NCBI GenBank assembly: GCA_016720705.1
Contig: JADKKB010000002.1
Coordinates: 1-64,000, forward strand
Source: Chloracidobacterium sp.
GTDB taxonomy: Bacteria > Acidobacteriota > Blastocatellia > Pyrinomonadales > Pyrinomonadaceae
Reading direction: 5' to 3'
Length of the DNA: 64,000 nt
Under the pieces are notes generated by a model. That model searched no databases and was not told the DNA's origin. It worked only from the letters and a program-made list of their open reading frames with translations. A program made the position numbers and the translations under genes. This document shows, in pieces, positions 44,670-53,911 of this stretch; position 1 is the first letter of the stretch, and every line of letters starts with the position of its first letter.

Positions 44670-46689
44670 ATTATTCTCTACGGAATACACTGCGTTTGAC
44701 ATCTTAGGACGTGTGACGGCTCACAAACAAACAACCGACGGAGCGGCTTACACAACCGGCTACGCCTATAACCTTTCGGGTGCGTTGATCGAAGAAACCT
44801 ACCCAAGCGGGCGGGTTGTGAAGAATACGTTGGATGCGGATGGCAGTTTGGCACAGGTGCAGAGCAAGAAGAATTCGTCTGACTTCTACCGTCCTTACGC
44901 GTCGAATTTTGCATACAACGCTGCCGGTGCGGTGACGAGCATGAAGCTTGGGAACGGCCGTTGGGAGAACACGGCGTTCAACTCTCGGCTCCAGCCGACG
45001 ATGATCGGTCTTGGCAACGGCCCGACGGGTCAGGGCCTTCTAAAGCTTGAGTACGAGTATGGTTCGACCGCTGCGGTGAACAACGGCAACATCACAAAGC
45101 AGACGATCACTGTTCCCGGTTTTGCTCATCCGTTTGTTCAGACGTACACCTACGACGAACTGAACCGTATCTCGAACGCCGAAGAAGCGAGCAACTCAAC
45201 TCAGACGTGGGAGCAGACTTTCACATACGACCGTTACGGCAACCGCAACTTTGACGAGGCGAACACGACTACACTGCCAAAGAACTGCGGGACATCGCCG
45301 AACTTCACGGTCTGCACGGCTGACAAGAAGATGGTGGATCCGGCTGTGAACACCGCAAATAATCGTCTGAGTACGTCCGACGACTATGCTTTCGACACTG
45401 CGGGCAATACGACCGACGACGCCGAAGGCCGGACGTTCGTTTACGATGCCGAGAACAAGCAGATCGCTGTTGCTGACGGCAACGGCACGATCGGCGAATA
45501 TTTCTACGACGGCGACGGCAAGCGTGTGAAGAAGGTCGTTCCCTCGACCGGTGAAGAAACGATCTTTGCCTACGATGCCGCGGGCAAACTGATCGGCGAA
45601 TACTCGACGATCCTCCAAACCGGCTCGAACGCAAAGACGGTTTACACAACAAACGACCACCTGGGCAGCCCCCGCATCAACACCGACGCCACCGGCCAAG
45701 TCACCTCCCGCCACGACTACCATCCCTTCGGCGAAGAAATTTATACGGCCCAAAGAACAACCGGATTAAACTATTCTGCGGATTCTGTCAGGAACCAATT
45801 CACCGGCTATGAACGTGACGGAGAGACGGGTCTCGATTTTGCCAAAGCTCGAATGTATTCGAACAAACTTGGACGGTTTATGACGACCGATCCATCAAGG
45901 AAAAGTATTGATATGGTAAGCCCTCAGACATGGAATCGTTACTCATATTGCTACAACAATCCATTAACCTTAATTGATGAAAATGGTAAATGGCCGACAG
46001 GCACTCATAATAGAATTCTTGCCAAAGCTCTTGACGGAATGAGAGATGATGCACCTAAACTGCTCGCAGCGGTACAGAGCGGTAGCAGGAAAGTCGACCG
46101 TGATGGCACGGACGTAAAAACCATGAAAGAGTCAAATGCGCCTCAACATGCCATGACACCGGCAAGTTACATTACGGCTTCTTGTAACTTGGATTGTGCA
46201 AAAGGAATGGCTCGTCAAGCAGCGTACGATTTTGTCGCAGGAAATCTTAAGAGTGCCAAAGCCGAATTCGATAAAGTAAAAAACATGGCTGATGGAGACG
46301 CAAAGTTTGAAGGAATTAAAAAATCCTTGGAATTTTTTGGAGCAGCTACACATGCGATAATGGACAACCGCTCCCCAGCTCATAGTAATTTCCAAGTTTT
46401 CGATGGCAGTGAAACTACTAAAATTGTTGCGGGAACAGTTATAGGCGGTGTATTGGGTGGGCCAATTGGAGCGGCCGCCGGAGCGGCAGTTGGAGGACGA
46501 AATACCTTGGCCCATATTAATACCGAATCTAGAGACCCGACGGACGATGAGCAAAACGCTATGGAAGATGAAATTAGAACGGCTTTCCAGCAAGTGTACG
46601 GACAAGACTCGTACAATAATTCCGTATCCGAATCACAACGAAGAGAAACTGCAGGAAGGCAAAAATCGAAAGATATGCTGATACCATGA
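44670..46689 (+). pseudogene. orphan RHS C-terminal cassette with phospholipase C-like tip
   Basis: The frame is open from about 44670 without a proper start (first in-frame GTG at 44713) and begins inside an RHS repeat: STEYTAFDILGRVTAHKQTT, paralogous to residues ~1090 onward of the upstream RHS protein. It runs through a complete RHS core (DHLGSPRINTDATGQVTSRH, NNPLTLIDENG). The tip (about 46000-46689) has THNRILAKAL, APQHAMTPASY and FFGAATHAIMDNRSPAHSNF, the His/Asp pattern of zinc-dependent phospholipase C / S1-P1 folds, then a glycine-rich stretch (GTVIGGVLGGPIGAAAGAAV) that may enter membranes. The tip is AT-rich compared with its surroundings. It is probably silent unless recombined into the full-length gene. 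Confidence 0.75.
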
Positions 46690-47123
46690 AAAGATTATTA
46701 GCGACAATTTTGTTGATTCTGAGTCTGGTTATGATTGGCCTCATCCATTTTGAAACGGTTACCGTTCCAAAATGGAGAGTCAAAGTAGTTGATTCAAATG
46801 AAGTTCCAATGCCAAAAATAGAGCTTGTTGAATCCTGCGAAAACTATACGCTATCTGTGGATCCGTGTCTTGATGCTCCAGACCGGCTTTTAACGACAGA
46901 TAAAAATGGAATTGTAGCATTTTCGGAGAGACGCGTTCGAATGAATTTATGGTTAAGGGTATTCAATTCCGTGATCAACTTTTTATTGATTCTTACTCAT
47001 GGTAGTTACGGAACTGATGCGTATGTATTGGCATCGGGTTCTAATGCTGAGTTACGGTTTGATCCGAATAAACCGCAACCCCAAATTTTAAAGTTACCTG
47101 CTGTCGGTAGCCCGAAAGAATGA
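46686..47123 (+). CDS. small membrane-anchored protein, putative immunity to the second RHS tip
   Basis: 145 residues, overlapping the previous stop (ATGA at 46686-46689). An N-terminal hydrophobic segment (LLATILLILSLVMIGLIHF) is a membrane anchor or signal. The mature part (KWRVKVVDSNEVPMPKIELV, then LLTTDKNGIVAFSERRVR) resembles a short carboxypeptidase-regulatory-like beta domain. It is AT-rich like the tip before it. The position matches an immunity gene; function is not proven. Confidence 0.65.
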   Translation: MKRLLATILLILSLVMIGLIHFETVTVPKWRVKVVDSNEVPMPKIELVESCENYTLSVDPCLDAPDRLLTTDKNGIVAFSERRVRMNLWLRVFNSVINFLLILTHGSYGTDAYVLASGSNAELRFDPNKPQPQILKLPAVGSPKE

Positions 47124-47140
47124 GCTAAGGCAATGCGATA

Positions 47141-47347
47141 ATGCAATTCTGTTCCATAAAAACCGACGCCCGTTATGGAAATCGCAACTCTAACGAATCG
47201 CTAACGACAATGCCCGCATCGTTCGCAAATCCTGCGGTTACGAATCCGACGATAAGCACCACAACGAACCGGATCACGGCAAGCGGCTGGACATACGATG
47301 CCGCAGGCAACACCCTAACCGACGCCAACAGCCAAGGCTACATCTAG
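47141..47347 (+). pseudogene. third RHS fragment, truncated
   Basis: About 60 codons matching the upstream RHS core: DARYGNRNSNESLTTMPASF, then NPTISTTTNRITASGWTYD and AAGNTLTDANSQGYI, then a stop. The main protein has the same block (NPTISTSNNRLTSTGWTYD). The rest of the core and any tip are missing, cut off by the RAYT/IS110 block. Confidence 0.75.
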
Positions 47348-47365
47348 GGGAACGGGGTCAGACAT

Positions 47366-47388
47366 GCGATCGTGCGATTCGTGAAGTT
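47366..47388. repeat. REP-like motif inverted relative to the IS110/RAYT left border
   Basis: CAGACATGCGATCGTGCGATTC here is the near reverse complement of GAATCGCACAATCGCATGTC at about 47660-47679 (and of the same border at 35466 and 49540). The two copies flank the deleted RAYT gene at 47408 as an inverted pair. Confidence 0.5.
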
Positions 47389-47407
47389 GTGGTAGAGTGC
47401 TTGTCAA

Positions 47408-47680
47408 ATGGCAAGGAGACCTAGGGTTGAGATCGAGGGCGGGCTTTATCACGGAAAGAATAAGCGTATCATTACAGCAAAGGAGGTGTTCATACTGTTC
47501 GGCAAGGAATCAGGTGCGACCATCACCGAGATGTCCGGGATCGTCGGCCTCGACCAGTCAAACGCCGGCCGCCGATTCGACGCCGCGAGACAGAAATGCA
47601 AGACCGATCCGGAGTTCGAAAGCACATCGAAGAAAGTTCAGGAGAAGTACAAACAAAGAATCGCACAATCGCATGTCTGA
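47408..47680 (+). pseudogene. internally deleted RAYT: N-terminus joined to C-terminal HTH
   Basis: 90 codons. Residues 1-15 (MARRPRVEIEGGLYH) are the RAYT N-terminus. Residues 16-90 (GKNKRIITAKEVFILFGKES, TEMSGIVGLDQSNAGRRFD) are the C-terminal HTH region, so the whole HUH nuclease domain is deleted in frame. The result is an open reading frame for a free DNA-binding domain. It could be a chance remnant or a repressor-like derivative that binds REP sites (inference). Confidence 0.6.
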
Positions 47681-47765
47681 TGCTATGAAGTGTTGACCTC
47701 GCGGGAGTCGAGTTTTTGTGTAAACTCGAATTCTGACAAAAGAATAACAACCCGCGAGATCAACA

Positions 47766-48107
47766 ATGGCAGTATACATTGGGGTTGACTTTCATCCATA
47801 TGAGCAGACGCTTGCTTTTGTGGATGAAGCGGATGGAGAGATCAGATATAAGCGGTTTCTTCATAGCGATAAGGCGGGGATAAAGGCGTTTTACCGCAAG
47901 TGCGGAAAGGACGCGGTTATTGGAACGGAGGCCACGGGATCGCTGTGGTGGTTTGAGAAGTTGCTCTTTGACAATGGAATGACGCTCAAGATCGGAGACC
48001 CTAGGATGATCCGTCGAGCAGCATTATCGAGACACAAGAACGACCACAGGGATGCGGAGACGATCCTGGATCTATTGATGCGCGGGACATTTCCGGCGAT
48101 CACGCCG
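47766..48107 (+). pseudogene. IS110-family transposase 5' fragment, copy C
   Basis: About 115 codons identical to the start of copy A (MAVYIGVDFHPYEQTLAFV to KNDHRDAETILDLLMRGTF), keeping the DEDD domain and the undamaged GCGCGGGACAT. It stops at about 48107, where sequence switches to the right end of an inverted IS110 copy. It has the same structured leader (47692-47764). Confidence 0.8.
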
Positions 48108-48114
48108 AGGGAAG

Positions 48115-49545
48115 ATTGGGGGTCATCTATGAAGTAAGTACTCAAGTCAAGCGCACGGGTATTATGGCATCTTTGGGATGCGATTGGTGCGTTTGATTGG
48201 GTGACAAAAGAGAACAACCGGCGCCTCCATTATTAGTTAGATTCTTTCAGATACGCACCGCTGTAATTAGCGAATGCCATCATCTATTCGTGCACAGCTT
48301 CGTTCGAGCGGCTGGCTACATGAAACCTGATCGGCTCATCTCGAACTATATCGAGATGGCTGGCCGTACCATCAGACCTTCAGAGACTGAGCGGGTTTCC
48401 CCGTCACCTCTCCTGACCCCTCGTACAAACCAACTTCGCCCCGCCGTGTAAACTCCTCGTAGCTGATATTGTCACGAAGCATGACATAACAGTTAATGAG
48501 AAGCTTACGGGCCGCTGCAACTTTTGCTTTCGGGCGGCCTCTACGACGGCTAACCTCGGAATAGAACTTCCGTATCTTCTTATCGCGACTTGCCTGGGCT
48601 GCCTGCCCGAGCAGGTACCTTGCGAGCCGCGAACCTCGCTTGCTGATCGAACCGATCCGCCTCGTCTCGCCTGAGCTTTTCTCCAACGGGTCGAGTCCTA
48701 CAAATGCCACGACCTCTTCCTTACGGCGAAAGCGTCGAACATCGCCGAGCGTGTGAACAAGTGCCATGGCGTTGATCAGCCCGATGCCGGGATGCGTCAT
48801 TAGCAATTGAGCACGCTCTTCCTTATTCGCCTCTTCCTCGAGCCTCGCCTCCACGGCCTTGATCTGGCGTGTCAGCTCGTCGCAAAGAACAAATCGAGAG
48901 CTGACCAGAAGCCGCTCGACCTGTGTCGTCTCAACCTCCTCGATCTTCTTTCTCGCCTTTACCGCCGGCAAACGGAACCGTGGCAAGCCCTTCGATCGTG
49001 CGAACGCCTGCAGCTGATTCACCACCGATGTCCGCTTGCTCACCAATGAGTGACGATAGTTCAGCAGATCGAGCATCTCTCGGCTCTGCTCGTTCCTCGG
49101 CGTGATCGCCGGAAATGTCCCGCGCATCAATAGATCCAGGATCGTCTCCGCATCCCGTGGTCGTTCTTGTGTCTCGATAATGCTGCTCGACGGATCATCC
49201 TAGGGTCTCCGATCTTGAGCGTCATTCCATTGTCAAAGAGCAACTTCTCAAACCACCACAGCGATCCCGTGGCCTCCGTTCCAATAACCGCGTCCTTTCC
49301 GCACTTGCGGTAAAACGCCTTTATCCCCGCCTTATCGCTATGAAGAAACCGCTTATATCTGATCTCTCCATCCGCTTCATCCACAAAAGCAAGCGTCTGC
49401 TCATATGGATGAAAGTCAACCCCAATGTATACTGCCATTGTTGATCTCGCGGGTTGTTATTCTTTTGTCAGAATTCGAGTTTACACAAAAACTCGACTCC
49501 CGCGAGGTCAACACTTCATAGCATCAGACATGCGATAGTGCGATT
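48115..49545 (-). mobile_element. IS110-family element, inverted copy D (nearly complete)
   Basis: Runs right to left: left border near 49540, structured leader 49440-49512, transposase 49438-48372, conserved 3' non-coding region 48370-48115. With copy C (plus strand) it forms a long inverted repeat of about 450 bp (47655-48107 against 49540-49090). It is the most complete copy in the window. Confidence 0.75.
48372..49438 (-). pseudogene. IS110-family transposase, copy D, one frameshift
   Basis: The N-terminal part (49438 down to about 49160) ends in HKNDHGMRRRSW because one A is missing (CCACGGGATG for CCACAGGGATG in copy A). The second part (49130-48372) gives MRGTFPAITPRNEQSREMLD, the coiled middle (EARLEEEANKEERAQLLM), HPGIGLINAMALVHTLGD and RRIGSISKRGSRLARYLLGQ. 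Only one base separates it from an intact ~355-residue enzyme, so a sequencing or recent error is possible. Confidence 0.85.
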
Positions 49546-49747
49546 CTCTTTCAAACCCATACTGCTCGACCGTTTGACCGATCCGGGTCGGCGTGTCGAT
49601 GCAGCGATGCGGGTCACGACTTCGGTACTGTGATCATTCATTAAACTTCTCCGGACATTGACCTTCTACTTCGATGCGATGAATTGAAAGCGTGATGTCT
49701 TTTGGCCCGTTCGCCGTCCGTGGGGTTTCGCTCAAAATTATCAGATT

Positions 49748-49952
49748 CCCCTCCTTACCAAGGAGGGGTGGCAGTGGCCGTCTTTTGGCCGCTGACGGGG
49801 TGGTTCTCTCACGCATTTCACGCTCCACACTCAAAGGACTCGACAGACTCCATAGGGCGTCAACCAAGCTGAATTCCTGATCGACGCTTGAGAACCACTC
49901 CGTCATCCCGATAGAAAGCATCGGGATGCCACCTCTCCTTTGTAAGGAGAGG
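49748..49952. repeat. about 205-bp foldback (MITE-like) element
   Basis: The ends CCCCTCCTTACCAAGGAGGG (from 49748) and CTCTCCTTTGTAAGGAGAGG (to 49952) are near-perfect reverse complements over 24 bp. Inner arms GACGGGGTGGTTCTC (49794-49808) and GAGAACCACTCCGTC (49890-49904) also pair. A small hairpin CATCCCGAT/ATCGGGATG lies at about 49905-49928. No ORF inside. Confidence 0.65.
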
Positions 49953-50204
49953 AGTTTTTCAGACCATAGCTGATCTTTCGTGACGGGCGTTGCATCTATG
50001 CGACATTACTGTATCCCTGCAATTTATGATATAATTTAAATATTCAACAGATCTTTGAAAACCCAAGACGGAGGCAACGCCCGTTCGGGCACCAGCACCA
50101 CGTGAGTACTCGGGAGAAATGGCGAATAACGAATGTCGAATACGGAATAGCAACAGTCGCTGTTTGTAACCGAAAGAAAAAGGGCAGGTTTAGCGGAAAA
50201 CAGC

Positions 50205-50342
50205 CGTGCCATTTTTGAAGCGGTGTTACTTGCACAACGTAAAAATGGCACGATTTGTCGCTGCAAATGCTTTGGTAACAATCGGTTACAAGCGTCCCGC
50301 GTGTGCAAAAATGGCACGATTTATGGCACGAATTTTGGCACG
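50205..50342. repeat. cluster of TGGCACG repeats
   Basis: CGTGCCATTTTT at 50205-50216 is the exact reverse complement of AAAAATGGCACG at 50241-50252 and 50307-50318. Two further TGGCACG copies follow at about 50324 and 50336. It lies just beyond the 3' end of the S8 protease gene. Confidence 0.5.
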
Positions 50343-50369
50343 GTCGAGGCCATACGGCACTACGTAATT

Positions 50370-51152
50370 CTACTCACCCGAATTTTCGCGGGCTATCGCG
50401 TAAAGAGCGGACTTGACTTGAAACGGAGTGAGATTGGGATACCCTTCGACAAATCGTGCAACTACGCCGCTGATATGCGGGCAGGCAAAGCTGTTGCCGG
50501 TCAGGTTTCGATGTCCGCCGCCAAGCCACGACGTGCGTACGTTTACCCCCGGCGCCGTGAGTTCGATGATCTGACCATAATGAAATCCGAATTTGAGCGG
50601 ATCAGTTTCCTCGCTCTTTATCACCGAGATCAGCGATGACGAGAATACGGACGGAAAGCTCGGTTGCGGCAGATTGTTGGCCGCAGCAACGACGATACAT
50701 CCTGCTTGGTACGCCCGATCGAGCATATCGTGCAATGGGGCAAAAAATTGCGGCTTGGTCGTACCCAAACTTAGATTTATGACCTTGTAACGTTGCTTGA
50801 TCGCATATTCGAGACCTGCGATAAAAACCTGGCCATCACCGAGTCCACCGGCACCGAGGACCTTGATACTGGCAAATTTTGCATCGGGTGCGATCTTAGC
50901 GACTATACCCGCACACGCAGTACCGTGCCCTGCCGAATCACCCTCGGCCGACGGATCGAAAAAGACCCGATTCCCTTCCACACGGGCGTCGACCGACTCG
51001 ATCACTTTGCCCTTTAATTCGGGGTGATCAGCATCGATGCCGCTATCCACGATCGCCACGGTCACGCCCCTGCCGGTCGCATCGCGCCAGTCGTGCCGCG
51101 GCTTAAAGTACCCCGACATTGTGGACATAAATTGTGATTCATCGACCGGCAT
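50370..51152 (-). CDS. S8 family (subtilisin-like) serine protease without signal peptide
   Basis: 260 residues. The catalytic triad is complete: Asp in VAIVDSGIDADHPEL, His in AGHGTACAGIVAKIAPDA, Ser in TGNSFACPHISGVVARF. The oxyanion Asn is in VVAAANNLP. No signal peptide or propeptide is visible, so it is probably cytoplasmic, or exported by another route. It starts 31 bp after the GAF-domain gene on the same strand. A cyanobactin-like or regulatory partner is not seen. Confidence 0.88.
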   Translation of the reverse strand: MPVDESQFMSTMSGYFKPRHDWRDATGRGVTVAIVDSGIDADHPELKGKVIESVDARVEGNRVFFDPSAEGDSAGHGTACAGIVAKIAPDAKFASIKVLGAGGLGDGQVFIAGLEYAIKQRYKVINLSLGTTKPQFFAPLHDMLDRAYQAGCIVVAAANNLPQPSFPSVFSSSLISVIKSEETDPLKFGFHYGQIIELTAPGVNVRTSWLGGGHRNLTGNSFACPHISGVVARFVEGYPNLTPFQVKSALYAIARENSGE

Positions 51153-51183
51153 ATGATCGTTTGGACGACACGCTAAGTAAATT

Positions 51184-51960
51184 TCAATAGTTCATAAAGC
51201 TCGTCGAAGCTTTTGTGTCCGAGTACCGAAGTATCGTCTCCAGCAATTCGCGGCAAAGTTTGCGTTCGGCGTCGCCAAGCGATGCGACCTCGCGGACCAG
51301 GACCGAAAGGTCAAGACGCTCGCGGCTTTCGCCGGCATCCCGCAACTCCGCGACCCATTTGCGCACCGACGAAAAATCCATAACGCCGTCATTGCTCAGA
51401 ACCTTATCGCTCAGGTCGCTGAACAAACGAGCCGAGTGGTAGGCATTGACCATAGCCGCGATCGCATCTGCGTAGATCGCTGCCCGGTCCATCTCATCCG
51501 GAGTAAAAGGGTTAAATGGCGGGTCGCCCTTGCGATTGATATATTCGAGCACCCCGATCACTTCGCCGCCATACCTCAACGGTGTGGCGAGTATCGTCTG
51601 GGTCGAAAAGCCGGTCGCCCGATCGACCTCGGCGTAAAAGGTATTGTCGTCGCCGACATCCGTGATGGCCATCGGTTGCCCCGATGAAAGCACAAAGCCG
51701 GCGATGCCCTTTCCGGACGGCACGGTCATTCCGATCAGACGATCGGCCACACGCCCGATCGCGGCCAGGAATCGAAGATCGCCGCCACTGCCCTCTCGTA
51801 CCAGCACGGACGCTTCGTCCGAGTTCATACTCGCCGCCGAGGACACCAGCAGTTCGTTGATCGAACTCGTGAACGGTTCGGACATCAACCTTGCAATATC
51901 GATCGTCTCGATCAATTGCTGAAGTTTGGCGGATAGCCCGCGATCGTCGAGTTCGGACAT
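51184..51960 (-). CDS. GAF domain sensor protein
   Basis: About 258 residues from ATG 51960 (MSELDDRGLSAK); an in-frame TTG at 51978 is an alternative. A GAF domain spans about 35-180: DEASVLVREGSGGDLRFLAA, GKGIAGFVLSSGQPMAITDV and TILATPLRYGGEVIGVLEYI. GAF domains bind small ligands or mediate dimerisation. No output domain (kinase, GGDEF, HTH) is attached; the tail is helical. Its neighbour is the S8 protease, so a regulatory pair is possible but unproven. Confidence 0.8.
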   Translation of the reverse strand: MSELDDRGLSAKLQQLIETIDIARLMSEPFTSSINELLVSSAASMNSDEASVLVREGSGGDLRFLAAIGRVADRLIGMTVPSGKGIAGFVLSSGQPMAITDVGDDNTFYAEVDRATGFSTQTILATPLRYGGEVIGVLEYINRKGDPPFNPFTPDEMDRAAIYADAIAAMVNAYHSARLFSDLSDKVLSNDGVMDFSSVRKWVAELRDAGESRERLDLSVLVREVASLGDAERKLCRELLETILRYSDTKASTSFMNY

Positions 51961-52133
51961 AGGTGCATTTTGAATCAAATCGTAGGCATTATCAAACGTT
52001 CAGTGGGTTAATAAATTTACTGGAATCTACGCCCCTTTCGTTCTTTTAGCTATGCAACTTGTAACGAGACGGAGATTGTCAGCACGTCGTCCTGCCACCG
52101 ACCGGCGGACCGTGTTAGTGCGGTGTATTAAGT

Positions 52134-53861
52134 ATGAGGCGATCCATTTGGATTCTTTGCGTTTTGGCTATCGCGTTGCCCACCGCGCTGACCGCCCAAC
52201 GGACACTTTTATCGGCTCCGGGCAAAGGCTCCGATCCCGATCCTTTTCGGATAGCTGCAGGTTCTACATTTTCAGCCTCCGCCCCGTCCGGACACCGTGC
52301 CGAAATTGCACTTGCTGCCACTACCGAGCGACGGCAGATCGTCGAGGAACTAGACGAGGCACAGCGACTGATACAGGGCAACTATGCCGGTGGCCCAAAG
52401 CCGCGCACCGAAGAACTGACGCGATCGGCACTGACCTCTCTGCTACATCAACTCGATCCGCATTCAAACTTTTACGATCGATCGGAGTGGAAAGCTCTGC
52501 TCGATGAACAGCGGAGCGGTTATGCCGGCATAGGTGCGTCACTATCGACTTTTGCACGCAATTCGAGCGTCGATACCTATATCGTTTCAACATTTGAACG
52601 AACCCCCGCACGACTTGCCGGGCTGCATTTTGGCGATCGGATCGTTGCAATAAACGGCACCAACGTCGAAGGCCGATCGACGGAAGAGACGCGGGACAAG
52701 ATCCGTGGGCCGATCGGTACAATTGTCCGGATCACTGTCGAACGCCCGGACACAGGTCAGCGGGAGACCGTCACCGTCAAGCGTGCGATCGTAGAACAGC
52801 CATCGGTACCGGATGCCTATATCATCAAGCCGGGCGTAGGTTACATAGACCTTTCCGAGGGCTTCAGCTACACCACGGACACGGAATTCGGAAACGCTCT
52901 ATTAAAGCTGAAACGAGCGGGAATGACGTCGGCGATCGTAGATCTACGCGGCAACGGCGGCGGACTAGTGGACCAGGCGGTAAAGGTCGCCGAACGCTTT
53001 CTGCCAAAAGGCACGCTGATAGTGTCCCAACACGGGCGGACGTCGGCGGACGACCTGGAATGGGTTTCTAGCAATACGGCGGCCGAAACTATGCCGCTTG
53101 TCCTATTGGTTGACGAAAATACGGCATCAGCATCCGAGATCGTCGCCGGTGCATTTCAGGACCGCGACCGGGCTATCATCGTCGGCGAGAGGACGTTTGG
53201 CAAAGGACTTGTCCAAAACGTCATCGACCTACCGTTTAAGACAGGGCTCACATTGACTGCCGCCCGATATTACACGCCATCGGGCCGTTCGATACAGCGC
53301 GATTATGAACAGATCAGCCGTTATCAATATTTTAGTCACCTGACCCCGTCAGCCGATATCGGCCTGCCGTATTATGAGGCAAAAACCCTTACGGATCGCC
53401 GCGTCTATGGCGGCAACGGGATCTCGCCTGACGTTTCCTCTGAGCCGGTTCTGATGAATGCGCAGCAACTCGCTCTGCTCGATCCGATATTCGCCTATGC
53501 AAATGACCTTATAAACGGCCGAGTGCCCGGATTTGAATCATACGCACAATACCGGACGCGTCAGTCGTCAAACACACTCGATCTATCGGCAATGGATTTG
53601 TCCGACGAGTTGATCAGCAAACTGGGCATTTACAAGACCGCTGACGGTGCTGCAATATCGCCGAAAACCATTACTCGCGAGATGGATTTCATACGTTCCA
53701 GACTCCGTCATCATCTTGCAACATCCTCGGTCGGATCCACCTTAGCAAAACGCGTTTTGAACGACAGCGACCCGCAAATAAAGGCGGCGATAAGGGGTCT
53801 TCCCGCCGCCGCCGAACTCGAGCGTGCAGCCGAAAAAGCGATACGCTCCGGCCGCAAATAA
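52134..53861 (+). CDS. S41 family C-terminal processing protease
   Basis: 575 residues, CtpA-like. The signal peptide is WILCVLAIALPTALTAQ. A PDZ domain lies about 135-225 (GYAGIGASLSTF, GDRIVAINGTNVEGRS). The protease domain has the catalytic Ser in DENTASASEIVAGAFQDRD and Lys in ERTFGKGLVQNVI. It probably trims or degrades periplasmic proteins recognised by their C-termini. The last ~120 residues are helical and specific to this subgroup. It is convergent with the TonB receptor gene across a shared terminator. Confidence 0.92.
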   Translation: MRRSIWILCVLAIALPTALTAQRTLLSAPGKGSDPDPFRIAAGSTFSASAPSGHRAEIALAATTERRQIVEELDEAQRLIQGNYAGGPKPRTEELTRSALTSLLHQLDPHSNFYDRSEWKALLDEQRSGYAGIGASLSTFARNSSVDTYIVSTFERTPARLAGLHFGDRIVAINGTNVEGRSTEETRDKIRGPIGTIVRITVERPDTGQRETVTVKRAIVEQPSVPDAYIIKPGVGYIDLSEGFSYTTDTEFGNALLKLKRAGMTSAIVDLRGNGGGLVDQAVKVAERFLPKGTLIVSQHGRTSADDLEWVSSNTAAETMPLVLLVDENTASASEIVAGAFQDRDRAIIVGERTFGKGLVQNVIDLPFKTGLTLTAARYYTPSGRSIQRDYEQISRYQYFSHLTPSADIGLPYYEAKTLTDRRVYGGNGISPDVSSEPVLMNAQQLALLDPIFAYANDLINGRVPGFESYAQYRTRQSSNTLDLSAMDLSDELISKLGIYKTADGAAISPKTITREMDFIRSRLRHHLATSSVGSTLAKRVLNDSDPQIKAAIRGLPAAAELERAAEKAIRSGRK

Positions 53862-53896
53862 AAAAGGCTCTTTCGCCGAAACGAAAGAGCCTTGAT
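53861..53896. terminator. bidirectional terminator between the S41 and TonB receptor genes
   Basis: AAGGCTCTTTCG (53864-53875) pairs perfectly with CGAAAGAGCCTT (53882-53893), with an A-run on the left. It lies between convergent gene ends. Confidence 0.85.
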
Positions 53897-53911
53897 CCAA
53901 CATCGAACGAA

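Larger units (their letters stand above)
49439..50369. other. gene-free stretch between IS110 copy D and the S8 protease
   Basis: About 930 bp with no credible gene; short frames here are not supported. It holds the IS110 leader and border (to 49545), a foldback element (49748-49952), a promoter-like TATAAT at 50030-50035 with no gene behind it, and a cluster of TGGCACG repeats (50205-50342). Confidence 0.6.

Noticed and set aside
49959..50317. Short overlapping minus-strand frames (63-93 codons)
   Set aside because: They overlap each other in different frames, have no ribosome site or motif, and lie in repeat-rich intergenic DNA.
50223..50639. Plus-strand 138-codon frame overlapping the S8 protease end
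   Set aside because: Its first half is made of the TGGCACG repeats, and its second half is antisense to the protease. No ribosome site or family motif.
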